Source of the DNA: Bradyrhizobium sp. in8p8
GTDB lineage: Bacteria > Pseudomonadota > Alphaproteobacteria > Rhizobiales > Xanthobacteraceae
Length of the DNA stretch: 52,790 bases
Direction of reading: 5' to 3'
NCBI RefSeq assembly: GCF_000426845.1
Contig: NZ_AUGD01000028.1
Location: forward strand, 1 to 52,790
The notes beneath the pieces were generated by a model, which was given only the letters and a program-made list of their open reading frames with translations, had not been told where the DNA came from and ran no database searches. Every line of letters begins with the position of its first letter. Position 1 is the first letter of the stretch. Of the stretch, positions 32,815 to 41,952 are shown one piece after another. Made by a program: the position numbers and the translations under genes.

Positions 32815-34826
32815 GCTTCACGCGCGTCCTCATCGCCAATCGAGGCGAGATCGCACGGCGCATTCAGCGCGCCTGCGCGAAACTCGGGCTTGAAAGTGTC
32901 GCCACTTATTCCGAGTCTGACCGCGACGCCCCCTTCGTAACCGAGGCCAATCACGCTATCTGCGTCGGCCCGCCGGCACCTTCGCGGAGCTACCTGAACA
33001 TCGATGCGATCTTGGAGGCCGCGCGCGCTGCGGGCGCGGGCGCGGTGCATCCTGGCTATGGCTTCTTGTCGGAAAGCGCCCAATTCGCTCGCCGCGTGGC
33101 GGAGGCGGGGCTCGTCTTCATCGGCCCCTCTGTCGAGGCGATCGCGCGGATGGGTTCGAAGATCGAGGCCAAGGCGGCCGCTGAGGCGGCGGGGGTGCCC
33201 GTTCTGCCCGGCTATCGCGGGGCGGATCAGTCCGAAGCGCGGCTGCTCGCGGAAGCCGAGAGCCTCGGCGTGCCATTCCTCGTCAAAGCCAGCGCCGGCG
33301 GCGGTGGGCGGGGGATGCGGCTTGTTATGGAACTCAAGACGGCAAGTGAGGCGATCCGCGCCGCCAAAGCCGAAGCGCTTGCCGGCTTTGGCGATGCAAC
33401 CGTGTTTCTTGAACGCTACGCTCCACGCGCACGCCATGTCGAAGTGCAGATCTTGGGCGACAGCTATGGTCATATTGTGCACCTGTGGGACCGCGATTGC
33501 TCGCTCCAACGCAACCACCAGAAGCTGATCGAAGAGGCGCCAGCTCCCGGCCTGCCGGCGCCGCTGCGCGAGAAAATGCTCGGGGCCGCCGTCAGCCTCG
33601 CCCGCACCATCGGCTACAGCTCGGCTGGCACGGTGGAATATCTCTACGACTCTGAACGTCGGGAATTCTATTTCCTCGAAATGAATACGCGCCTTCAGGT
33701 TGAACATCCCGTAACCGAGGCGATCACCGGCATCGATCTCGTGGAATGGCAACTGCGAGTCGCGCGCGGCGAGGAATTGGCCTTCACCCAGAAGGACATT
33801 GGCTGCGCGGGTCATGCCATCGAGATTCGCCTTGCAGCTGAGAATCCCGCCGAACGCTTTCGCCCCGAAACTGGCACGATCACCCTCTGGGCACCCCCCA
33901 AGGGTCCAGACCTTCGGCTCGACTCAGGGGTCGAGATGGGCAGCGTTGTGAGCCATCACTACGATTCGATGCTCGCTAAGCTGATTGCGAAGGCAGGCGA
34001 TCGTGAAGGTGCAATCCGCCAGGCCGTTGCTGCGCTCGACAAATTCGCCGTCGGGGGCGTCGGCATGAATATCGCCTATCAGCGCGCGCTGCTCACTCAT
34101 CCAGATTTCGCCTCGCTGCGCCACCACACCGCAGCGCTCGAACAGCTTTTTCCCGGCGGCTGGAAGGCGCCAGAGGCAGACAATGAAAGTCGAGCGCTAG
34201 CTGCGTTGGCGCTGCATCAGCATCTTTCCAAGAGCGTGAATGCCGACCCGTGGCATACGCTGGGTGCCTGGCGTGTGACCGACCGGGCGGGACGGCCTGG
34301 TGCGGCGCGCTATTGGCAAGCAGGGGACGAGCTGGAAGAGCTTTTGGCGGTCGGGCAGGATTTGCGGCTGGAGGTTCGCGGAGCAAAGATGACACCGGTC
34401 TCGGTTGAAGACATCTCACTCCGCGATGGACGATTGATGGGGCGCGTTGCCGGGCGGCCATTTGCCCGCATCGCGCACTTGGAACGTACCGACGGGAGCT
34501 GGCGTGTCCATCTTTCGGGCCGTGATGGCATGATGCAGGTCCATTTCCTCACGCTCGAGGATCTTCATGGCCACGGCGCTGGTGCGGGTTCAGCTGACGA
34601 GGATACTCTGAATGCGCCGATGCCCGGCACGATCGTCGAGCTCAGCGTCAGGCAGGGCGACTTTGTCGAACGAGGTCAGACATTGGTGGTGCTGGAGGCA
34701 ATGAAGTTACTGCAAAGCCTGGTCGCCCCCTTGAGCGGCAACGTGAAGGAGATCTATTGCGTGACCGGCGACACCGTTGCTGGTGGCGCCCCGCTCGTCC
34801 GAATGGAGCGAAAGGAAGACACATGA
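32811..34826 (+). CDS. Acyl-CoA carboxylase, biotin carboxylase/biotin carrier (alpha) subunit, module 2
   Basis: A 671-residue alpha subunit. V-L-I-A-N-R-G-E-I-A-R starts the biotin carboxylase domain; G-G-G-G-R-G-M and E-M-N-T-R-L-Q-V-E-H mark the ATP and active site; the C-terminal carrier has E-A-M-K-L-L with the biotinylated Lys. The start at 32811 gives an ATGA overlap with the hydratase stop; an in-frame ATG at 32799 would add four residues. With the beta subunit at 30406 it forms a second holoenzyme independent of module 1. Confidence 0.92.
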   Translation: MSFTRVLIANRGEIARRIQRACAKLGLESVATYSESDRDAPFVTEANHAICVGPPAPSRSYLNIDAILEAARAAGAGAVHPGYGFLSESAQFARRVAEAGLVFIGPSVEAIARMGSKIEAKAAAEAAGVPVLPGYRGADQSEARLLAEAESLGVPFLVKASAGGGGRGMRLVMELKTASEAIRAAKAEALAGFGDATVFLERYAPRARHVEVQILGDSYGHIVHLWDRDCSLQRNHQKLIEEAPAPGLPAPLREKMLGAAVSLARTIGYSSAGTVEYLYDSERREFYFLEMNTRLQVEHPVTEAITGIDLVEWQLRVARGEELAFTQKDIGCAGHAIEIRLAAENPAERFRPETGTITLWAPPKGPDLRLDSGVEMGSVVSHHYDSMLAKLIAKAGDREGAIRQAVAALDKFAVGGVGMNIAYQRALLTHPDFASLRHHTAALEQLFPGGWKAPEADNESRALAALALHQHLSKSVNADPWHTLGAWRVTDRAGRPGAARYWQAGDELEELLAVGQDLRLEVRGAKMTPVSVEDISLRDGRLMGRVAGRPFARIAHLERTDGSWRVHLSGRDGMMQVHFLTLEDLHGHGAGAGSADEDTLNAPMPGTIVELSVRQGDFVERGQTLVVLEAMKLLQSLVAPLSGNVKEIYCVTGDTVAGGAPLVRMERKEDT

Positions 34827-35992
34827 ATACCCGTCAAGTCCTAACCGAGGCGACCGCGTTCCCCTTCAACGAAGAGTTGGAGATGATCCGCGCTCAATTG
34901 CGGCGGTTCATCGACACCGAAGTTATTCCGGTGGCACACGCGTGGGAGGAGCAAGGCTTAGTACCTCGCGACGTCCTACGCAGAATGGGCGGGCTCGGCG
35001 TCCTGGGAATGCGCTATGATCCCGAATATGCCGGTGCCGGGCTCGACACGATGGCGAGTGTGATGCTGGCCGAGGAGCTGGGCCGCTCCACCTTTGGCGG
35101 ATTCTCGGCGACGGTTTTGGTCCATACCGATATGGCATCGCCGCATCTGGAAAACGCCGGGACGCCGGAGCAGAAGGCGCGTTGGATGCCCGCCATCACC
35201 AGCGGTGAGAAGATCACGGCAGTGGCCGTCACTGAGCCGGGCGCGGGATCGGACGTCGCCGGTATGCGTACGCGCGCTGTGAAAAGCGGTTCTGATTGGG
35301 TGCTGAACGGCACCAAGATGTTCATTACCAACGGCGTGCACGCCGACTTGTATTTTGTCGCCGCCAAGACCGATCCGGGAGCGAAGGGCTCCCGCGGGAT
35401 CACGATGTTCGCCGTCGAGAAAGGTGCGCCCGGCTTTTCGGTAAGCCGAGCGTTGAAGAAAACGGGATGGCTGTGTTCGGACACCGCCGAGCTGATTTTC
35501 GAGAATGTTCGCGTGCCTGCCGAAAACGTGCTGGGCGAAATCAATCGCGGCTTCTACTCGGTGATGAAGAATTTCCAGAATGAGCGGATTGTGCTGGGTG
35601 CACTAGCAGTGGCCGAAGCGCAGACCGCACTGAACCTGACCGTTGCTTACGTCAAGCAACGCAAAGCATTCGGCGGCGCATTGTGGGACAAGCAGACTGT
35701 GCGCCAACGCCTGGCGGTTTGCCAGACCCGGGTCGAAGCGGGGCGTCAACTCGTTTATCACGCTGCTCGTCTCGACTGCGAGGGCCGCGACTGTGTGCGT
35801 GAAGTCTCGATGGTCAAGGCCTACTCCGGTGAGTTGGTGAACCGGGTTCTCTACGACTGTGTTCAGTTTCACGGAGGCATGGGGTACATGCGTGAGATGG
35901 CGGTGGAGCGGATGTCGCGCGATGCCCGAGTTCAGGCCATTGGCGGCGGCGCCAGCGAGGTCATGCTAGAAGAGGTCGCCAAACGAATGTAG
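34823..35992 (+). CDS. Isovaleryl/citronellyl-CoA-type acyl-CoA dehydrogenase
   Basis: A 389-residue FAD dehydrogenase starting at an ATGA overlap. V-T-E-P-G-A-G-S-D-V near residue 133 and F-I-T-N-G follow the family. Helix G reads F-Q-N-E-R-I-V-L, giving the Glu at the position used by isovaleryl-CoA dehydrogenase, while the C-terminal site is G-G-G-A-S-E-V with Gly. The pattern N-E-R plus a Gly-rich end suits 3-methyl-branched acyl-CoAs. It would create the 3-methyl-2-enoyl-CoA that module 2 carboxylates, as AtuD or LiuA do. It ends the operon. Confidence 0.88.
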   Translation: MNTRQVLTEATAFPFNEELEMIRAQLRRFIDTEVIPVAHAWEEQGLVPRDVLRRMGGLGVLGMRYDPEYAGAGLDTMASVMLAEELGRSTFGGFSATVLVHTDMASPHLENAGTPEQKARWMPAITSGEKITAVAVTEPGAGSDVAGMRTRAVKSGSDWVLNGTKMFITNGVHADLYFVAAKTDPGAKGSRGITMFAVEKGAPGFSVSRALKKTGWLCSDTAELIFENVRVPAENVLGEINRGFYSVMKNFQNERIVLGALAVAEAQTALNLTVAYVKQRKAFGGALWDKQTVRQRLAVCQTRVEAGRQLVYHAARLDCEGRDCVREVSMVKAYSGELVNRVLYDCVQFHGGMGYMREMAVERMSRDARVQAIGGGASEVMLEEVAKRM

Positions 35993-36285
35993 TCGTTTGG
36001 CCTACACCTGCGACATCTGAGAATGCTCGCGTGAAGTATTTGGCGGCTGTATAGATTGCGGCGATTGTGCCAATTGAACAGATTCAGGAAAGCGGTCGTT
36101 GCAGCCGAGATGCGGACCAACGACATGCCGATGGAGCGATCGTCGTTCCTTCGGCGCGACCGGGCGCGGCATGCAGCGTCAGTGAAGGTCATCGGATCAC
36201 GGCCGGACACAATAGACTGCGTGTTGAACCCGAAAGGCTCGTTCCTTTTTTTGGCTAAGAGCGAAAGCGCCTCCCCTGAAGCACC
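35993..36285. other. Stretch without an identifiable gene
   Basis: Between the dehydrogenase and the next control region. Short frames exist on both strands but none shows a domain, a ribosome site with a sensible start, or a bias like its neighbours. A T-rich run at about 36245-36252 is not preceded by a clear hairpin. It may hold the end of the upstream transcript. Confidence 0.35.
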
Positions 36286-36296
36286 TTGCGGTGTTT

Positions 36297-36312
36297 TCTA
36301 ACACATGTTAGA
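36297..36312. promoter_or_regulatory. TetR-type operator palindrome, site 5
   Basis: TCTAACACATGTTAGA has perfect arms, with centre ACAT in place of GTAT. TTGCGG (36286-36291) and TTAGAT (36308-36313), 16 bases apart, look like a weak promoter whose -10 is the right arm. It lies 43 bases before the start of the PECR-like gene heading the transporter unit, which brings uptake under the same regulator. Confidence 0.8.
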
Positions 36313-36354
36313 TGTGATCGAGCCCGACAACAACAGATCGGGGGGAGGGAGGAA

Positions 36355-37218
36355 ATGGACAGTTCACCGCGAGCGCAGTTCGGGTTATCGGAATCCAAGT
36401 TGCGCAATTGCGCGACGGTTTTCAGGCCTGATCTTTTCAAAGGAAAAGCCGTCGTCGTTTCCGGTGCTGGCAGCGGCTTGGGTCGGGCAATCGCTTCGCT
36501 CTTCGCGCGGCTTGGTGCATCATTGGCGATTTGCGGCCGCAATGAAGAAAAACTGAATAGCGCTGCGGATTATTTGCGCGGATTCGGCGGCGATGTCCTC
36601 AGCGGTCAATTGAGCATCCGCGATCCAGAGCAGGTAGCAAATTTTATCAGCGCAGTAGGCGAGCGATTTGGCCGGCTGGATGTTCTCGTTAACAATGCTG
36701 GAGGGCAGTTCCCACAGCCGGCACTCGACTACTCAGTTAAGGGCTGGAACGCAGTGGTCGACACCAACCTCAATGGCACATGGTGGATGATGCAGACGAC
36801 AGCGAAGAGATGGGTTGCGACAGGACAGCCCGGAACCATCGTAAACATCGTCGCCGACATCTGGCGCGGCCTGCCAGGCATCGCGCATTCCTGCGCGGCG
36901 CGCGCCGGCGTGATCTATCTGTCCAAATCGGTGGCCGTGGAATGGGCGCCGTACAAAATCAGGGTCAATTGCGTCGCGCCCGGATGCTGTGAAAGCAGCG
37001 GATTCGGCAACTATTCGCCGGAAGGCGCGGCCACCTTCGAGGAATCAAATCCCATGCGCCGGTCTGGAGACGAGTGGGATATTGCCGAAGCTGTAATTTA
37101 CCTGGCTGCGCCGTCGGGCAAGTTCATTACTGGAGAAGTCTTGACGGTCGACGGTGGTCAGCAGCTGTGGGGTGATCCGTGGCCGACGGGGCGTCCAGGC
37201 TATTTTAAATTAGGCTAA
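36355..37218 (+). CDS. PECR-like trans-2-enoyl-CoA reductase (SDR fold), second copy
   Basis: A 287-residue SDR starting after a GGGAGGGAGG site. G-A-G-S-G-L-G near residue 37, N-N-A-G-G-Q-F-P, K-G-W-N-A-V and F-I-T-G-E-V-L-T-V-D-G-G match the PECR group, and the catalytic stretch is H-S-C-A-A-R-A-G-V instead of Y-x-x-x-K. It is only moderately similar to the copy at 29385, so the two probably handle different intermediates. A 35-residue N-terminal extension precedes the fold. It leads the transporter operon, followed 37 bases later by livG. Confidence 0.87.
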   Translation: MDSSPRAQFGLSESKLRNCATVFRPDLFKGKAVVVSGAGSGLGRAIASLFARLGASLAICGRNEEKLNSAADYLRGFGGDVLSGQLSIRDPEQVANFISAVGERFGRLDVLVNNAGGQFPQPALDYSVKGWNAVVDTNLNGTWWMMQTTAKRWVATGQPGTIVNIVADIWRGLPGIAHSCAARAGVIYLSKSVAVEWAPYKIRVNCVAPGCCESSGFGNYSPEGAATFEESNPMRRSGDEWDIAEAVIYLAAPSGKFITGEVLTVDGGQQLWGDPWPTGRPGYFKLG

Positions 37219-37255
37219 CCAGGTTCAACGGGCCGCGAATGCGAAGCGAGCTGGT

Positions 37256-38065
37256 ATGACAGAAGATTGTGTGCCGAAATCGTTTCACCAAGCGGAACCG
37301 GTACTGCAATGCACTGGCATTGAACGACGCTTCGGCGGCCTTGTTGCCGTGACCGGTGTCGATCTGAGTGTGTACCGCGGCGAAATCTTTGGGCTCGTCG
37401 GCCCAAATGGTAGCGGCAAAACTACGCTGACAAACGCCATAACCGGCTTTTATCCGCCTAACAAGGGAACAATCAAACTCGACGGCAAGGACATTACTGG
37501 CACAGCACCTCACAAGGTGGCGAGTTTAGGCGTTGCCCGCACGTTTCAGAATCTGGCGCTCTTCAATGGCATGAGTGTGCTCGACAATATTCTGCTTGGA
37601 CGACATATTCACATGCGCCCGGGCGTCATTCGTACGGCGCTATACTGGTGGTTGGCGCGTCGCGACGAAATGCGAAGCCGCGAAATCGTGGAGGAAGTGA
37701 TCGAGTTCTTGCAACTCGAAAGTGTCCGTCACGAACTCGTCGACGGCATTCCGATCGGAATGAAGAAGCGTGTCGAGCTTGCACGCGCGTTGGTGGCGGA
37801 ACCGCGCCTTCTGATCCTCGATGAACCGATGGCTGGAATGAACCAGGAGGAGAAGGAGTATATGGCAAGGTTCATTCTCGATGCGCGCGCGGAACGCGGC
37901 GTGAGCGTTTTGTTGATCGAACACAGTATGGATGTGATTACCGGCATATGTGATCGCGTGCTGGCATTGAACTACGGAGAAATGATCGCAACGGGCAAGC
38001 CCAGGGAGGTTGTCAAGGATCAGCGGGTCATTGAAGCCTATATTGGTGTCGGTCATGCGGCATGA
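37256..38065 (+). CDS. livG: Branched-chain-type ABC importer ATPase (LivG)
   Basis: A 269-residue ATPase: Walker A G-P-N-G-S-G-K-T-T near residue 57, N-A-I-T-G-F-Y typical of LivG, Q-loop F-Q-N-L-A-L-F, a modified signature G-I-P-I-G-M-K-K-R-V-E, Walker B L-L-I-L-D-E-P and the switch His. It powers uptake together with LivF through the LivHM channel. In this family the cargo is often an aromatic, alicyclic or other organic acid rather than an amino acid. The signature differs from the usual L-P-Y-G-x-Q-R, as occurs in some members. The stop is just before the ligase gene. Confidence 0.92.
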   Translation: MTEDCVPKSFHQAEPVLQCTGIERRFGGLVAVTGVDLSVYRGEIFGLVGPNGSGKTTLTNAITGFYPPNKGTIKLDGKDITGTAPHKVASLGVARTFQNLALFNGMSVLDNILLGRHIHMRPGVIRTALYWWLARRDEMRSREIVEEVIEFLQLESVRHELVDGIPIGMKKRVELARALVAEPRLLILDEPMAGMNQEEKEYMARFILDARAERGVSVLLIEHSMDVITGICDRVLALNYGEMIATGKPREVVKDQRVIEAYIGVGHAA

Positions 38066-38072
38066 AAAAGTG

Positions 38073-39980
38073 ATGAGCATGCCTACATGCGCTGCAGACG
38101 ATACCCTGCCGCGCCTACTAGTCCACAATGCCGCCCAGCATGGCAACAAAATCGCGATGCGGGAAAAAGATCGCGGCATCTGGAAGGAGATGACGTGGTC
38201 AGAATATTTCAATGAGGTGCTGGTTTGCGCTGCGGGCCTTGACGCTCTCGGAGTTCGACCGGGCAATGCAGTCATGATTCTTGGCGATAATCGCGCGCGC
38301 CTTTACGCGGGCGTGATTGCATCGTCGATGCTGGGAGCATACGCGATGCCAGCCTACCCTGGGACGACGCTGGACGAATTGCGCCACTTCGTCGGTGAAG
38401 TGAAGGTTGTGGCGGCGCTCGCCGAAGACCAGGAGCAGGTCGACAAATTTCTCGATTTGCGGGAGGCCGGCAGTACGATCGAATATATCGTCTACGAGGA
38501 TAAGAGAGGCCTTAATACCTATGACGCGTCGGGGCTCCTGTCGTGGGAGGAACTTAACGATAAAGGCGAGACGAACCTTAAGGCCGATCCGCAACTGCGG
38601 GACCGCATCGTCAATCGCGCGGCGCCGGATGATCCGGCAATATTCCTGCATTCGTCAGGCACGACCGGTAAACCAAAGGGGGTCGTGCTCAGCCACAGAA
38701 ATGTCATCGCCGCAGTTCGCAATGCATATTCTGGCGGGGCATTCAATTATGGTGAAGAGGTTCTCGCTTACTTGCCGATGGCATGGGTCGGAGATTTTGC
38801 CCTGACCGTGGCTGCCGGAATCGCTTTTCGTTTCACCGTCAATGTACCGGAAAGGCAGGAGACGGTCTTGCGTGACATGCGCGAGATTGCGCCCAGCCTT
38901 TATCTTGCTGCCCCGCGCAGCTGGGACAATTTGCTGACCTCTATTCAGGTCGGAATCGAAAACTCCACTCCGTTAAAGAAATGGCTCTACCACTTTTTCA
39001 CGGACAGAGCGATTGCTTCGGAAAGGCGAAAGCTCGACGGTCAAGAGGGTAGCCATCTGGAATGGCTGGGCCGGTTGCTCGGCGAACGCATTGTCTTCGG
39101 ACCGATAAAAGACCTCTACGGTCTTAGCAGACTAAAAAGCGCGTTCACGGGCGGCGAGGCCATTGGGGAGGACACCTTTGTTTTCTACCGCGCGCTGGGG
39201 ATCAAGTTGCGGCAGCTCTATGGCCAGACCGAGAATGCGGCCTTCAACGCTATCCAGATGCCCGATGAGGTCAAGCTACACACCGTAGGGCGACCGCTTC
39301 CCGGCGTTCAGGTCAAGGTCACGGACGGGGGTGAAATACTGCTGAAGGCAGAAAGCGTGTTTCGGGGGTACTACAACAATCCCCTGGCAACCGCGGAAAC
39401 GCTCAAGGACGGTTGGCTGCACACCGGCGATGCCGGATATTTGGAAGACGATGGTCACCTTGTCGTGCTGGGGCGTGTGTCAGAGGTCGTCCATACCAAG
39501 GAAGGTGAGCGTTACGTCCCCAACTACATCGAGAATCGGCTGAAGTTCAGCCCATACATAAAAGACGCAGCCGTTTTCGGAGCCGGTCGGGACGAACTAA
39601 CGGCTATTGTTTGTATCGATCTGGAGGCCGCCGGGCATTGGGCAGAGACCAACGCGGTGCCCTATGTCTCCTACGCTGACCTGTCGCAACGGAACGAAAT
39701 TGCCGGACTACTTGGCGACGCGTTTCATCGGGTCAATAAAGCGCTTCCAGAATCACTGAAGCTGCATCGGTTCGTCAGCCTTCACAAGGAATTCGACCCG
39801 GACGATGGAGAGATAACACGCACCCGCAAGCTTCGCCGCTCTGTTGTTGAAGAACGATACGCATCGGTTATCGACGCACTTTATGATGGATCGAAAGAAA
39901 TCCACGTCAAAGCTGCGGTGACGTACGAGAGCGGTGAGGTCGGGTTGGTTGAGCGCACGCTGGTAATTCGGGAGGTCTAA
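38073..39980 (+). CDS. Long-chain acyl-CoA synthetase-like ligase inside the transporter operon
   Basis: A 635-residue AMP-forming ligase of the long-chain (ACSL/FAA) type. P-loop H-S-S-G-T-T-G-K-P-K-G near residue 190, Y-L-P-M-A-W-V, adenine motif Y-G-Q-T-E-N, H-T-G-D-A-G-Y and G-R-V-S-E-V-V-H-T-K-E-G-E-R-Y are visible. Start choices are 38073 and 38055; neither has a strong ribosome site. Ligases of this type commonly sit between livG and livH in alpha- and betaproteobacterial clusters. Coupling import to activation would trap the acid in the cell. Its stop meets the ATG of livH. Confidence 0.88.
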   Translation: MSMPTCAADDTLPRLLVHNAAQHGNKIAMREKDRGIWKEMTWSEYFNEVLVCAAGLDALGVRPGNAVMILGDNRARLYAGVIASSMLGAYAMPAYPGTTLDELRHFVGEVKVVAALAEDQEQVDKFLDLREAGSTIEYIVYEDKRGLNTYDASGLLSWEELNDKGETNLKADPQLRDRIVNRAAPDDPAIFLHSSGTTGKPKGVVLSHRNVIAAVRNAYSGGAFNYGEEVLAYLPMAWVGDFALTVAAGIAFRFTVNVPERQETVLRDMREIAPSLYLAAPRSWDNLLTSIQVGIENSTPLKKWLYHFFTDRAIASERRKLDGQEGSHLEWLGRLLGERIVFGPIKDLYGLSRLKSAFTGGEAIGEDTFVFYRALGIKLRQLYGQTENAAFNAIQMPDEVKLHTVGRPLPGVQVKVTDGGEILLKAESVFRGYYNNPLATAETLKDGWLHTGDAGYLEDDGHLVVLGRVSEVVHTKEGERYVPNYIENRLKFSPYIKDAAVFGAGRDELTAIVCIDLEAAGHWAETNAVPYVSYADLSQRNEIAGLLGDAFHRVNKALPESLKLHRFVSLHKEFDPDDGEITRTRKLRRSVVEERYASVIDALYDGSKEIHVKAAVTYESGEVGLVERTLVIREV

Positions 39981-40867
39981 TGGACATCGCATATGTCAGC
40001 GAGTTAGCTGTAAATGGCGCATTGACCGGACTGCTCTATTCGCTTTTCGCACTTGGACTAGTGTTGATCTACAAATCATCGTCCGTTCCCAATCTTGCCC
40101 AAGGCGCATTGACGATGCTGGCCGCATACGTGGTGCTGGCCTTGTCCCGGCAGTTGGGTTTCCCATTGTGGCTGGGAATCGCTGTGACAACGATCATCAT
40201 GTTTTTGGCCGGCTTTGGTGTGGAGAAGGTGACGTTGCGGCGAATGGCGGGGCGTCCGATTGTCATGATCCTGATGATGACGCTCGGCCTCGACATCTTC
40301 ATACGAGGTTCGACTTTGGCAGTGTGGGGCGGTACCTCCCGTTCGATGGAGCTCGGCGTCAGCTACGATCCTTTGTTTCTTGGACCGTTGCTGCTGAGCC
40401 GCATCAATCTGGCCGGGGCCTGCGTCGCGATCGCACTTTTTGTAGCATTCCTCCTGTTCTTCCGAACGCGCCGTGGAATCCGGTTACGCGCAATCTCGGA
40501 CGACTACGTCGCTTCTTGGTCGATCGGAATCTCCGTTGAACACGGCGTAGCGTTGTCATGGGGTATGGCTTCGGTGGTCGCCGTTGCGTCAGCCGTGATT
40601 TGGGGAGAGATCCAGGGCGTCGACCAATCGCTTTCGCAACTCCTGTTAAAAGGACTGACTGTCGCCGTCCTGGGTGGGCTTGACAGCATAGTTGGTGCGA
40701 TCCTCGCCGGAATTGTCCTTGGGGTCATCGAGAACGTGGGCGCCTCCTACCTCGATTTGGTGGTTGGAGGAGGTAGTCGTGACCTAATCGTCGCTGCCGT
40801 GCTGATCTTCACCGTCATGTTGCGTCCACACGGACTCTTCGGACGCCATGACATCGAAAGAGTATGA
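39980..40867 (+). CDS. livH: Branched-chain-type ABC importer permease (LivH)
   Basis: A 295-residue inner-membrane permease with about eight hydrophobic helices, the early A-L-G-L-V-L-I-Y motif, N-L-A-Q-G-A, T-R-R-G-I-R-L-R-A in the cytoplasmic coupling region and L-G-G-L-D-S-I-V-G-A. It follows the ligase gene with overlapping bases (TAATGG). It forms the channel with LivM. It is a different protein from the livH fragment at 2108-2700. Confidence 0.9.
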   Translation: MDIAYVSELAVNGALTGLLYSLFALGLVLIYKSSSVPNLAQGALTMLAAYVVLALSRQLGFPLWLGIAVTTIIMFLAGFGVEKVTLRRMAGRPIVMILMMTLGLDIFIRGSTLAVWGGTSRSMELGVSYDPLFLGPLLLSRINLAGACVAIALFVAFLLFFRTRRGIRLRAISDDYVASWSIGISVEHGVALSWGMASVVAVASAVIWGEIQGVDQSLSQLLLKGLTVAVLGGLDSIVGAILAGIVLGVIENVGASYLDLVVGGGSRDLIVAAVLIFTVMLRPHGLFGRHDIERV

Positions 40868-40870
40868 CGC

Positions 40871-41944
40871 ATGTTTTATCCTCTCGCGGGCGTTCGTCAT
40901 CAGAGCTATGTATCGGACAGCAAGCTATTTCCGGTGCCAACGGACCGGAACCTGCTTATCGTCCTTACCGTCGCTGCTATCGCTGCGCCGTTCCTGTTGA
41001 GTTCGTTGTATCTAAACAGCTACGTTCAGCCTTGGCTGATCTGGACGGCGCTGGCGCTCGGTCTCAATTTGGCGACAGGCTGGGCGGGGCAGCTGCATCT
41101 GGGATACGCTGCGACGATGGCGGTGGGCGCCTATGCGGCCGTCCACGCAGCCAGGTTCGGCATACCCTGGGAATTTGCTCTTCTGATCGGCGGCCTCGCC
41201 GCATCCCTGATAGGAAGCCTGTTTGCGTTCGCGGCCCTGCGGGTGAAAGGGCTTTATCTCGCGATCGTGACACTTGCGATGCAGTTCGTCATGGATTGGG
41301 TACTGAATCACTCACCAGCGATATCTGGCGGCTCACATGCCTCGCTTCAATCCCCTCGTTTTGCGCTTCTTGGGCAGGAAATCGCTTCAGGCAGAGGGTT
41401 ATACTACGTGGCGCTGGGATGGTGCGCGTTGGTGACCGTTTTCATGATGAACCTGCAGCGAACCGCCTTGGGACGTGCCCTGGTTGCCGTGCGCGAGAAG
41501 GATTATGCGGCTGCAATTCTCGGCGTGAACAGCTTCTACTACAAGCTAATCGCGTTTTCGATGTGCTCGTTCATCGGTGGGATTGGTGGCGCCCTGCTTG
41601 TTGCTACGTTCTTTTTCCTTGCTGCGCCCGAGCAATTCTCGGTCAATGTTTCAATTCAGGTGCTTGCCATGATCATCGTCGGCGGGCTCGGCAGCATCAT
41701 CGGTACGTATTTTGGAGTGGCATTGATCCTCCTCATGCCGGGAATCGCCAATGAGATAATTGCGAATTTGACGTCTTTCCTTGGGCTTCCACTCGGAAAT
41801 GAAACCCTTGCTCATATCCCTACCACCGTCTACGGCGCTTTGATCATCATTTTCCTGCTGGTTGAGCCTTTGGGACTCGGGAAGCTTTATGCGAATATCA
41901 GGGACTATTTCCTGGTCTGGCCCTTCGACCAGTTCAAGAAATAG
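40871..41944 (+). CDS. livM: Branched-chain-type ABC importer permease (LivM)
   Basis: A 357-residue permease starting three bases after livH. Hydrophobic helices alternate with short loops; family motifs L-A-L-G-L-N-L-A-T-G-W-A-G-Q-L-H-L-G-Y-A and V-R-E-K-D-Y-A-A-A-I-L-G and I-V-G-G-L-G-S-I-I-G-T-Y-F-G are clear. The hydrophilic N-terminal 25 residues precede the first helix. It is partner of LivH. Confidence 0.9.
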   Translation: MFYPLAGVRHQSYVSDSKLFPVPTDRNLLIVLTVAAIAAPFLLSSLYLNSYVQPWLIWTALALGLNLATGWAGQLHLGYAATMAVGAYAAVHAARFGIPWEFALLIGGLAASLIGSLFAFAALRVKGLYLAIVTLAMQFVMDWVLNHSPAISGGSHASLQSPRFALLGQEIASGRGLYYVALGWCALVTVFMMNLQRTALGRALVAVREKDYAAAILGVNSFYYKLIAFSMCSFIGGIGGALLVATFFFLAAPEQFSVNVSIQVLAMIIVGGLGSIIGTYFGVALILLMPGIANEIIANLTSFLGLPLGNETLAHIPTTVYGALIIIFLLVEPLGLGKLYANIRDYFLVWPFDQFKK

Positions 41945-41952
41945 AAATCGGC

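Noticed and set aside
4093..36312. Operator repeats as a CRISPR or mobile-element repeat
   Set aside because: The copies are far apart, single, and always in promoter regions, which fits a regulator site and not an array.
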